Shown here: in pieces, positions 8,290 to 16,500 of the stretch
How the letters are laid out: each line of letters opens with the position of its first letter
Position numbering within the stretch: the stretch's first letter is position 1
Source: Asterionellopsis glacialis
Lineage: Eukaryota; Bacillariophyta; Plagiogrammaphyceae; Rhaphoneidales; Asterionellopsidaceae
DNA length: 18,598 bases
Direction: 5' to 3'
NCBI GenBank assembly: GCA_014885115.2
Contig: WKLE02000613.1
Span: 1-18,598, forward strand
Program-made: the position numbers and the translations under genes
The notes under the pieces: generated by a model
The model's input: only the letters and a program-made list of their open reading frames with translations
What the model was told of the DNA's origin: nothing
The model's database searches: none

Positions 8290-9270
8290 ATGACGACAAG
8301 TCACCTCATGTTGCGATCCATGTCGATGGCAACAAGACGTACAGCTGTAGGTTATCATAATCAGTCCTTACCTTGGCATTGTCATTTGTCATCATCATCT
8401 TCTTTTTCAACAACGACTGCATTTTCTCGTGGATTATCTTCCATCACAAATAACGATGACGAAAGAGGTTCCGCTAACATTATTACCAATCGACAACACA
8501 TTCGTGCATTGCCACATATTTCTTTGGATACGAAGCGCTTCTTCGGCATGACACACACAACGAGCCGTTCAAGTAGTATTTCCACTAATTCACATTCGGA
8601 GAAAGAGCAACAAGACCATCTCATTGATGATGATCAAAATCACCCTGACCATTTGAGTAAAACACAACAATTTAAAGAACGATATGAAGAGGGTAAGGTG
8701 AAGGCACAAGAAAGTTATCAAAAAGGAAAAATAAAAGCCAAGGCAGGTGCTAAAGTTGCCAAGAAGGGTGCAAAAACTGCTGCTGAGATGTTTAAACAAT
8801 ATGGTCCCGTTGCTGTGGGAACATACTTTACTGTATACGTTACCACACTTGGAAGTTTGTTTGCCGGTGTTGATTCTGGTTTAATAGATCCAGTCACTAT
8901 TTTAAACATAGGTCATTCGGTTGGTGAAGCAACTGGTAGTACGGAAGAGGTTGCTACACAAAAATCGACAGTCGATATGGTTGTTCAATTGTTAGAAGGG
9001 TATACCTTTACATCTTCATGGGCACCTATTGTTGAACGGAATCCGCATTTTGCAAATTTAGCAGTTGCATGGGTTGCTACCAAAATCACAGAACCTATAC
9101 GATTAGTTGTAACTATGGCAATTACTCCTCGAGTTGCACGGTATTTCGGACGTGTCCCTGTTGATGATGAAGAGGAGGAGACCGTAGAAGCGAACCTTCA
9201 CGATGATGTCAATGAAAAGGCGAAGGATCATACGACTTTTTCTGCCAACCAGGAAAAGAAAAATGAGTAA
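8290..9270 (+). CDS. FAM210/DUF1279 family membrane protein, probably mitochondrial
   Basis: A 326-residue protein from the ATG at 8290; the frame is open 36 bases further upstream, but without an ATG. The N-terminus is rich in Arg, Ser and Thr and lacks acidic residues (MTTSHLMLRSMSMATRRT), like a mitochondrial presequence. Residues about 123-165 are a Lys/Glu/Ala-rich helix. Residues about 166-288 match DUF1279: MFKQYGPVAVGTYFTVYVTT, a hydrophobic segment, a second hydrophobic stretch (FANLAVAWVATKITEPIRL), and the typical ending TMAITPRVARYFGR. The family includes animal FAM210A/B and plant and algal homologues with a membrane hairpin. The domain here carries an insertion of about 45 residues (about 205-250) between its two membrane segments. 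The C-terminal tail is acidic then basic. The molecular role of the family in algae is not known. Confidence 0.82.
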   Translation: MTTSHLMLRSMSMATRRTAVGYHNQSLPWHCHLSSSSSFSTTTAFSRGLSSITNNDDERGSANIITNRQHIRALPHISLDTKRFFGMTHTTSRSSSISTNSHSEKEQQDHLIDDDQNHPDHLSKTQQFKERYEEGKVKAQESYQKGKIKAKAGAKVAKKGAKTAAEMFKQYGPVAVGTYFTVYVTTLGSLFAGVDSGLIDPVTILNIGHSVGEATGSTEEVATQKSTVDMVVQLLEGYTFTSSWAPIVERNPHFANLAVAWVATKITEPIRLVVTMAITPRVARYFGRVPVDDEEEETVEANLHDDVNEKAKDHTTFSANQEKKNE

Positions 9271-9563
9271 ATAAAAAGCATAACATAGACTGTAACTAGA
9301 AAGCCCATTGATTTTGTACACACATCTACAAGAATGGAAAAAGATTTTTTTGTCGTCCCCCCTTGCGTACCAAACACACTCATAGATAAACTTTCTTTTT
9401 ATGGCACTACTTCCCTCTTGTTTGATTTCTCAGCAGTACCATATGATTTGTGGTACATTCTAAAAAAAAGTGCTATACATAGAACAAGATTTCTACTGAA
9501 ATACAACTCTTTTCTCCCCAATGTTGTTCTTGTGCCCAACTCCTTTAACAATAACATACTTTT
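9271..9563. other. Intergenic region with no supported gene
   Basis: AT-rich sequence between the DUF1279 gene and the coiled-coil ORF. An 86-codon frame from the ATG at 9334 has no recognisable motif, and its composition matches non-coding flanks. It could include a 5' exon or leader of the next ORF, but no convincing donor/acceptor pair was found. Confidence 0.35.
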
Positions 9564-9763
9564 GAATTCTTTCCGCAAAACTACCCAAACATAAGTTCCG
9601 AGATCCCAAGGACGAAAAATGCACATTCGACGAGCTGCTCCAAAAGAACCGATACAAACTCAGAGCTTATGGACATGACATTGACTCTCCCCCGAATGTC
9701 CCGCTTGACAATAATACGGACGATGATGATGCAGTAAAAGCTGATGATAAGCTGTCTCCGGAA

Positions 9764-10780
9764 ATGGCAGAAGATCGAAAATTGCCGGCGAACACTACTG
9801 ATCCGGACATTTCCATTTTGGAGTTTAAACAACTTCAGGAACAATATGATGCCATGCAACATCAGATATTCGATATGAATCAGTTAATCAAGGATCAACA
9901 GCATGTACAAACCAAGTCTAAGACCCAAGTCGAAATGTTGGAGCAGAATTTGCAACAGGAAATTTATGACCTTAGAGCAAGTAATGATCTGCAACGCGAG
10001 AAGATTACGGAACTGGAACTTCAACTTAGTATGATACAACATGAGGATAAAATTATCTTGGATGCGATCAACCAACACAAACAGGACACACAAGACTTTA
10101 AAAAGGATGTGGCTGATACAGTGAAAGGTAAAACCATTGTCATGGAACGCCTTGAACGATCGTGTAAGGAAGATATAGCTCAAATCAGGAAGACCATCGA
10201 CCAGGACATTAACCATATCCAAGACATTCTCAGCCAATTCAAAGCGAACTATGAACCTACCAAAATTAGCGAGATTATGAAAAAGGTGAATGCCTTGTAT
10301 GACCAATTTGGACCGTTATCCACACAGTTGTTTAACACATGGATTGAGGCACAGAGTCAGGCGGCCATAAACCACATCGACTCTAGAAAGGTGTTGTTTG
10401 GTAAAGACATGGCTGCGGCCAAGGAACACCTAGAACGTAGCCTTCAAACAATGAAGGCGGATATGGATAAATCATCTGAAGTCTACATTGACGAAATCCA
10501 GGACCATATGGAGGACTTCCGCCATTTGGTGGCATCTGCCCGCAAGAAATACACGTTACCGCTGGCACCACCAGGATCTTCCATCCCGGTTGGTTCTTCT
10601 CATTCAGCGGCACCACCACCAGCGGCATCGGTACAATCCCCGGCACCCACTCCATTTGCACAAGCACCACCAGCAGCATCGGTACAATCTCCGGCACCGG
10701 AGTCTCACAAAATGAGGCTCTCTCTAGAGATCCTAAAGAAGAAAAACACATTTTTTTTGATGTCCAGACAAGTTCAATAA
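9764..10780 (+). CDS. Coiled-coil protein of unknown function, possibly transposon-derived
   Basis: A 338-residue frame from the only in-frame ATG. The frame is open and looks coding back to about 9564 (KFRDPKDEKCTFDELLQKNR, then an Asp-rich stretch), so the true N-terminus is probably missing its start or lies across an intron. Residues about 20-270 are highly charged and helical with heptad character (FKQLQEQYDAMQHQIFDMNQ; ITELELQLSMI), a long coiled coil. Residues about 270-320 are Pro/Ala/Ser-rich, with two copies of AASVQSPAP encoded by a 51-bp-period repeat at 10621-10647 and 10672-10698. After the TAA at 10778-10780 the same frame stays open for about 30 codons. I recognise no family. 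The architecture would fit a retrotransposon gag-like protein, but it has no zinc knuckle, so this is speculation. Confidence 0.55.
   Translation: MAEDRKLPANTTDPDISILEFKQLQEQYDAMQHQIFDMNQLIKDQQHVQTKSKTQVEMLEQNLQQEIYDLRASNDLQREKITELELQLSMIQHEDKIILDAINQHKQDTQDFKKDVADTVKGKTIVMERLERSCKEDIAQIRKTIDQDINHIQDILSQFKANYEPTKISEIMKKVNALYDQFGPLSTQLFNTWIEAQSQAAINHIDSRKVLFGKDMAAAKEHLERSLQTMKADMDKSSEVYIDEIQDHMEDFRHLVASARKKYTLPLAPPGSSIPVGSSHSAAPPPAASVQSPAPTPFAQAPPAASVQSPAPESHKMRLSLEILKKKNTFFLMSRQVQ
10621..10698 (+). repeat. Two-copy 51-bp-period repeat in the coiled-coil ORF
   Basis: A 27-bp block (AGC[GA]GCATCGGTACAATC[CT]CCGGCACC) occurs at 10621-10647 and 10672-10698 with two mismatches. It encodes the repeated peptide AASVQSPAP. 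Confidence 0.75.
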
Positions 10781-10895
10781 GTTATCTCTTTTAGCTCACA
10801 TCATGGTAAGGGTATGGGCAATTTTGTCTCTAAAAAGATAATGCAGTTAGTGAATAGGTTTTGGATGATTCATAAATGTTGATTTCCTCGAAACA

Positions 10896-11264
10896 TCATT
10901 GTCGTGTGGTCATCCATTTCTTTTTCATCTTGTGTGAGTGTTTTTCTGCCCGACGAAAGAATAACGCATAGATAACGTTCGGTAGCATTATTATTTTTAC
11001 ATACTGTAATTCCAATGACGATGGAAGGACTTGAAGTTTGTCTTCTTTGGTTGGCATCATATGTGGTAAATTTTTAGGATTCGAACAAAAAACAAGCCGT
11101 CCATCAATATCAATATCTTGTTGTTGTTGTTGTTTGGCACATATATCATCCATATCTGCATACTTGGCACCCACTATTCTTGGACCCGCCTCAAAGTCAT
11201 GGTGTCCTGATCTTTTGCTTCTGTGATACCATGAACCATCCACGAATATAATTTTAGGTGGTGG

Positions 11265-11316
<52 letters not shown>

Positions 11317-11669
11317 CTAGAGCTACTAGTAGAATGAGACGACAACACTCCAATATGGTAAGCCTCCAAACAATCTTCTACGGATACTAATGTTTTACCA
11401 TCCATGACGGGATAATGATTTCTCATCATAATTGCCATTGTGTCATGATGATTTCTTTTTCTTGCTCCTCCACCACCATGGTGACGATTTAAAAATTTTG
11501 TTTGGCACCCATATGCAGCATTCTTGTGACAAGTACTACTACGGCTGATGCTACTAAAAGGAGCAAAGGCAAAAGCTTTGAAACTTGTGCTACTGCGATT
11601 GGCACTACTTAGCAACAAAGACCCAGCCGAAAGGATCAGACAACGGTGGTGAACAGGGAACATTTTCAT
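10896..11669 (-). CDS. Sulfurtransferase (rhodanese-like) N-terminal fragment with plastid presequence
   Basis: A 257-residue frame from the ATG at 11669. The N-terminus has a hydrophobic segment (residues about 10-22) followed by AFAFAPF (about 32-38), a plastid presequence pattern. From about 88 it resembles the first rhodanese domain of 3-mercaptopyruvate/thiosulfate sulfurtransferases: LVSVEDCLEAY, IIFVDGSWYHRSKR, DFEAGPRIVGAKYADMDDI and NLPHMMPTKE. A run of 17 Asp, encoded by a trinucleotide repeat, interrupts the domain near residues 119-135. After MPTKED the similarity fades, and the second domain with the catalytic Cys loop is absent. A possible donor GTATGT at 11004-10999 and acceptor TTTTTAG at 10830 would give only a ten-codon second exon, so splicing does not rescue the missing half. 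It is therefore a gene fragment or pseudogene, though it could be expressed as a short protein. It is convergent with the coiled-coil ORF. Confidence 0.6.
11265..11315. repeat. (ATC)17 microsatellite inside the sulfurtransferase fragment
   Basis: Seventeen perfect ATC units on the plus strand, read as GAT on the coding strand and giving a run of 17 Asp. It is uninterrupted, so it is likely young or length-variable. Confidence 0.95.
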
Positions 11670-12014
11670 TGTTCCTTGTTGGTTGCAAATCCCATTTGCA
11701 GATTTGACACGATCTTGGAACCGATTATGCTTTGAAAAATTTCTGTACGACGGAAAGACAATAGTTTCATTGTAAAACTATCCAATGTACTGAATACTCC
11801 CTAGATACCTTACTGTAGGTATTAAGACGATTTTTGCCATACAACATCTAAAAAGCAAACAGCACGCTGTAGCTGGTATGACAGTACGATTTTAGATTGC
11901 ATGCCTTTTTGCTTGTGCAATTTGACACAAGTTTCCAACAAATTAAGACGTCATTCATACTTTCTAAAACATTATTTTTGTTACGTAATTGCTACCAGGT
12001 AAGGCTCAAGTCCA
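11670..12014. other. Intergenic region between two minus-strand genes
   Basis: About 345 bp holding the 3' end of the TPMT-family gene and the promoter of the sulfurtransferase fragment. I see no gene, repeat or clear regulatory site. Confidence 0.35.
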
Positions 12015-12842
12015 TCATTGACGTACAACACGTTTTAGAACATGACCCGTTTCGATCATTTTAGGTAGTGGTATCTCATAAACCTTACCTACACTAATAA
12101 CATATTCAAAGTTTTTTCCAAAACTAGATGATTCCATCAAATCGTCATGATCCACATGATAAGCTGGACCTGTGAATCGTTCTGGATGATCATTTGCTTT
12201 TATCTTCGCTTCAATATAGACAATACCAGCACCAGAATCAACATCAACATATTTTGCAATAAGATCACAATAGGTGGGTCTCATTGATTTTTCGAGTGCA
12301 CCAAAAGAATCTTTATCATAAATCGCATGAAATTTATTGAATAATTCTTTCCTTTCAATAAAAATATCACCTTGATACAATGTAGCACGACCACTTTCGT
12401 GTGTCCAAATAATCGTACCAGTGCTGTCACCAGCATCATTGTCATGACTTTGTTCTTGTTTTTCCCATGTACCATCAAATTGTGACTTCATGGCTTCTAT
12501 AGCAGCTGGAACAAGATCCAATGCTGTAACATCATGTCCTTGATCCCATGCATATTTTACAAATGGATCATCACCCGCCAATGGACAAAAAATACGCAAA
12601 CCAGGAGACGACAACAATGATGATGACGACGACGACGACGACGATGCTGATGACAGCGTAACACTTGGAGTAGGACTACTACTACGTGAACTGGTAGCAC
12701 CACCTTTATTATTGATGTTATAATAATATGTTTCAATATGATTGAGTGCGTTTGATTTAGCTTTGATAACATCAACTTTCCATTGCGGTGGCCGATTTCG
12801 ATTTAAAATGTCATCCCATGCATCATTCCAATCAAAACCCAT
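12015..12842 (-). CDS. TPMT-family S-adenosylmethionine-dependent methyltransferase
   Basis: A 275-residue protein from the ATG at 12842. It follows the thiopurine S-methyltransferase fold: an N-terminal WNDAWDDILNRNRPPQW segment, then motif I as LRIFCPLAGDDPFVKYAWDQ (about 82-101) and the acidic residue ending strand 2 (VTALDL, D109). TLYQGDIF (154-161) and FHAIYDKDSFGAL (171-183) follow, then YCDLIAKY and GPAYHVDHDDL (225-235). In the family these form the cofactor pocket and active-site cover. Substrates in algae may be thiols, halide ions or other small nucleophiles; nothing here decides which. A Ser-rich insertion (about 50-80) sits between the N-terminal helix and motif I, partly from GAC/GTC-type repeats at about 12617-12655. 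The frame upstream stays open for 25 codons to 12917 and looks coding but has no ATG. No targeting peptide is seen. Confidence 0.83.
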   Translation of the reverse strand: MGFDWNDAWDDILNRNRPPQWKVDVIKAKSNALNHIETYYYNINNKGGATSSRSSSPTPSVTLSSASSSSSSSSSLLSSPGLRIFCPLAGDDPFVKYAWDQGHDVTALDLVPAAIEAMKSQFDGTWEKQEQSHDNDAGDSTGTIIWTHESGRATLYQGDIFIERKELFNKFHAIYDKDSFGALEKSMRPTYCDLIAKYVDVDSGAGIVYIEAKIKANDHPERFTGPAYHVDHDDLMESSSFGKNFEYVISVGKVYEIPLPKMIETGHVLKRVVRQ

Positions 12843-12993
12843 ATTGACATTTGTTTTAGAAGAAGAACGAGTTTCAAAATATTTGTCGAGAAATTCAAAA
12901 GGAATAATTAAACAATGTTAGGAGGAATTACAGCATTACGAGGATTTTATTTCGAATATTTGTATTTGAATCTTCATAATGCACCATCTTTGA

Positions 12994-13065
12994 GAAAAAG
13001 ATACAAGATATGAAAAAGATACAAGATATGAAAAAGATACAAGATATGAAAAAGATACAAGATAC
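12994..13065. repeat. 18-bp minisatellite, four copies
   Basis: The unit GAAAAAGATACAAGATAT is repeated four times at 12994-13011, 13012-13029, 13030-13047 and 13048-13065. Only the last copy differs, by one base at its end. It lies about 150 bp upstream of the TPMT-family start and 26 bp from the retrotransposon LTR. Confidence 0.95.
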
Positions 13066-13268
13066 CAGATACGAAAGACATAGTTCAACCTGTTTTGACT
13101 ACGGTTCAGGCCTACAGGATATCATGCATAAAACAACGATATCACTGTCAGAAGCTAAGTAGATTCTGAAGAGTTGAATAACGGGTTGAGACTAGAAACG
13201 CAATAAACCGTCGGGAATGTGTTCATCCAAAGGTTTTTAGTTTACGTATATTAAGAAGTCTGAGCTTA

Positions 13269-13303
13269 CTGATTCAAATCATTACTTGTATGATTTGAAT
13301 CAG
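13269..13303. repeat. Perfect 14-bp inverted repeat in the LTR, just downstream of TATA
   Basis: CTGATTCAAATCAT and ATGATTTGAATCAG are exact reverse complements with a 7-base loop. In the direction of transcription it starts about 10 bases after the TATA-like box, so it would lie at or near the transcript start. Confidence 0.9.
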
Positions 13304-13330
13304 GTGTCATGCTTTATATTGATGACACCT
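13302..13330. promoter_or_regulatory. LTR TATA box framed by a perfect 9-bp inverted repeat
   Basis: AGGTGTCAT (13302-13310) and ATGACACCT (13322-13330) flank 11 bases that contain, on the minus strand, AATATAAAG. The symmetry around the TATA box is seen directly; promoter function is inferred from its place in the LTR. Confidence 0.6.
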
Positions 13331-13421
13331 ATTGTGAGGTTCCTAAGAACACACGTCTGTCTTGGTTCTGACGATGTTCTTGTTCTGGTAACTACATCTC
13401 TAATGATGATGTAGTTCAACA

Positions 13422-13430
13422 TCTCCCCAC
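13422..13430 (-). other. Polypurine tract of the retrotransposon
   Basis: GTGGGGAGA on the minus strand lies directly before the LTR start TGTTGAAC. This is the expected place for plus-strand DNA priming in LTR elements. Confidence 0.7.
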
Positions 13431-13507
13431 AATAATGCATTTTAACGGAGATAAAATGTAGAGATAAAGATATGTATAAGCAAAGAGAAAATATGTGATG
13501 TTTCGTT

Positions 13508-16500
13508 TTATTTCTCTCGGTTCCGAAGAGCGGTGATTTCCATGTGTCGTTTGGTTAGAAAACGATGACCCATCATGTGTTTGGCATGTTCGAGAGCTTG
13601 GGGTCCTGGGAGAATCTTGGTGAAATGATCCGCTCGGTTTAGCTTCGTGCTGACTGAATTCATGGATAAAATATTTAATTCGACAAGTTTCTGAAGGCCT
13701 GAAGTTTGGAAGGTTAAATGTCGTATATTGCGATGGACCTTTCCAGAATGAGCAACAGTTCTGGTGGCTCGATTGTCCTCACCTATGGTTATGGGGGCCC
13801 GACGATTGACAAACATGTAGGCATCTTTAGTTTCAAAAGGAATCGATAATCCACCATCGTTTGGAATAGGAGATTTCGTGGGAGATAGGTTAGACGATTG
13901 TGGTGTGCTCGAAAGAAGAGATGTCGCGTTGTTCCTATATTGTATGGTGACAGGACGATGTGGCGGTATACCTGCATCGGTGAGTAGTGCATGGATCCAT
14001 GCTGTTGCCTTTCCATGGGTGAAGCCTTCGAGTATTTCGGCTTCAGTAGAATTATGAGCCATAGTGTTTTGTTTGCTGGATCGATATAAAACAACAGTAC
14101 CATTGATAGAAATTTCCCCGCCACCAAAGCTAGATTTATCAAATGTATCAGGCCCAAACATGGCATCCACATGTCCATCTATGTTTGGTGATTTGAGAAG
14201 GTGACTATCAGTCACGATGACCCCTGGTGTAGTTTTTCCCATGTGGGTTGTATTGTTGTGACTTAAATCAATTGAAGCTATAGTAGCCATCAGAGATGAA
14301 TGGTTGTCGATGTTAGATAACGGATGATATGGTCGACCTTCGTTATCTAAGGTACATGTCGAGCATGCAAAATGTTCACCAACACTATCCGCTGGTTTGC
14401 CTATGGAGTGAGTGATGTTCGGAGGTCGAAGAAGTTCACTCCATATGGCGTTGACGCTATGTTGGATGTGTGTTGGTTTAGGCATACACTTGTATACCAA
14501 GGGTGAATCAAGGTTATCTCGTAGATATAGAACCATATCTTTCAATACTTGAAAATGTAATTCTGAAGTGTTGGTCTGATATTGTGCAAGACGGACGTTG
14601 CCGGTAAGAAGGTCAACACGCGTCCACAATGATAAATGCATCATTGCACAAAGAATGGATCGAAACTTAAAACCAAATTTCTTTTCTGTAGCAATAGTTT
14701 GGTCTTTGGTCAGAGGCGTGCTCGAAGCTAATTGTGCCTCAAAAGCATTCCCAGCTGGCATGGCGGTACGTCTGCGTGTGCTTTTTGGGTGTTTGCCCCA
14801 GTCTGGGCCAAGGACCTTGGTCACAACTTCAATGGACAAGTGGCGTTGATCCATGGAGATACAGTCATCGCTTTGGATAAGGCGGATTCCAAAGAAAAAG
14901 GTAGCTAACCCTTTAGCATGAATCTCTGACCAATGTTGACGGAGAATATCGGCTACGAAATGATACGTTTCTTCATTGGAGCATAAAAGCATATCATCAG
15001 TTGAGCGTCCCATAAGGACAAGTGACCCATTATGGCATCCGCTGTAAAAGCACGTATCGGCTCGATTACTGATGAATTTCATTTCTTCGGTGATTACTGC
15101 AGAAATAAGTTCACCGAATACACGACTGGCATCGACTCTTCCTTGAACGTGTGTGAACATCTCCATGGCAAGTTGATGTACCGGTACTGTCTTCAGCGTT
15201 TCCGAATGTTTATCCCATATAATAGGATATATTGAAGCAAACCATTCAAGATATTCGGGGAAACATCGAAGGTATTGTGGACGATCTTCATAGTCTTTTG
15301 GAGGGGTACCTTGGAATGCATTAGAGACATCAATGTGATAGAGTCGGACGCCTGTCCAGTGAAAGTGTGCTGCTAAAGCTACTAGGATGCAAAGAGAGGA
15401 TGAAAGCAAGGTGGGAGCATATGATTCGGAAAAATCCACACCTTCCACCTGTTGTGAGCCATTAGTGCATACTCGTGTTTTTCTATCTTTGATCCGATTA
15501 TATTCATCAAGTTTATGGGCCAAAGCAATTACCGCGTCAATAATTCTGGAATTGGATGGTGGGATTACCGGCATACCAAAAGTACCATAGCTTCGGCACT
15601 TATCCAAGAATTTAAAGAGTGAGTCCTTCCAAGCAGGTTTGAAGTTCCCCTTCATAGCCTCTCTCCAATTGCGTGGGCAATGTAAGGCATGATCTTTATA
15701 TCCCATAATTGAAGTAACGAACCCCATGAAAGCGGGAAGGGTAAGATCTTCTGGGGCCATAATGGACCAGACCGCACGAGTGATGCCATGCTCGAGTCCT
15801 GTAAATTCGAGATAATCGGGAGTATCATGTTTAGGATCAAGAGTTCCAAAAAGTAAAGTAATCCCGGTTAGGCCCTGGGAGAGACTTAGTTGTTGGCGCA
15901 CCACAGTTTGAATCTCATCATACGTCCTAGTTTTAATACCATTGATTTCCAAGATATAGGAGCCAATCAGAGAGTGTGGGACGTATTGTGCTGCTACCGA
16001 TTGGGGTTGGAAGGTCATGAGTCTACAGCATCCTACTTCTGGATTGTAGACATAAATGAGTCCAAGACTAGTTATATTAGAGATGTCAGGTATAAGGACT
16101 TGGGTGAGGTTTTCATGAGTCCAATGTTCATGGGTGATTTCAAGATTATGAATACTGTCCAGGAGTTCTTTAGAATAATTGGTTGGTGTATCAAACCCAT
16201 GTAAATATCGCGCTGCAGGGCTTCGGTTGTCAGGCGTGAGTGCTACCTGAAGTTCGTCGATGACACAATGATGTGTGTATCGGACCCTATCACGACGATC
16301 GAGACTAACGTGGACCCTCCCAGTGCCCTGTAGACCTTGAAAAATATGCATCTCGCCAATGTCCGAGGAGCCAGCACTTTTGTGCTTCCGGTGATGAGTG
16401 GTGTATAAATGAGACCCATAAATCCTGATAGGCCCAACTTGAGGGGTGATAGCATAAAATGCTTGGCTGGTGGACAATTTGCCATAGGATGGTCGAGGGC

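Larger units (their letters stand above)
13091..13421 (-). repeat. 3' LTR of the copia-type element (331 bp)
   Basis: On the minus strand the LTR starts TGTTGAACTAC right after the purine tract and ends GTAGTCAAAACA. The two ends are imperfect inverted repeats with TG...CA borders. It contains a TATA-like TATAAAG at 13318-13312 and three perfect inverted repeats. The left border is inferred, because the second LTR is not in the window to confirm it. The 9-mer TAGTTCAAC occurs both just outside the left border (13081-13089) and at the right border (13412-13420), which could mislead border calls. Confidence 0.65.

Noticed and set aside
9334..9594. 86-codon plus-strand frame
   Set aside because: It has no motif or targeting signal, and its composition matches the AT-rich flanks; no splice link to the next ORF was found.
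9884..10306. 140-codon minus-strand frame over the coiled-coil ORF
   Set aside because: It is antisense to a clear coiled-coil coding frame and has a shadow-like Leu/Ile/Phe-rich composition.
12994..13065. Evenly repeated 18-bp units as a CRISPR-like array
   Set aside because: Units are directly adjacent with no spacers, and the setting is a nuclear eukaryotic genome; it is a minisatellite.
13789..14178. 129-codon minus-strand frame inside the polyprotein
   Set aside because: It is an off-frame shadow of the RNase H region, whose motifs are in the main frame.
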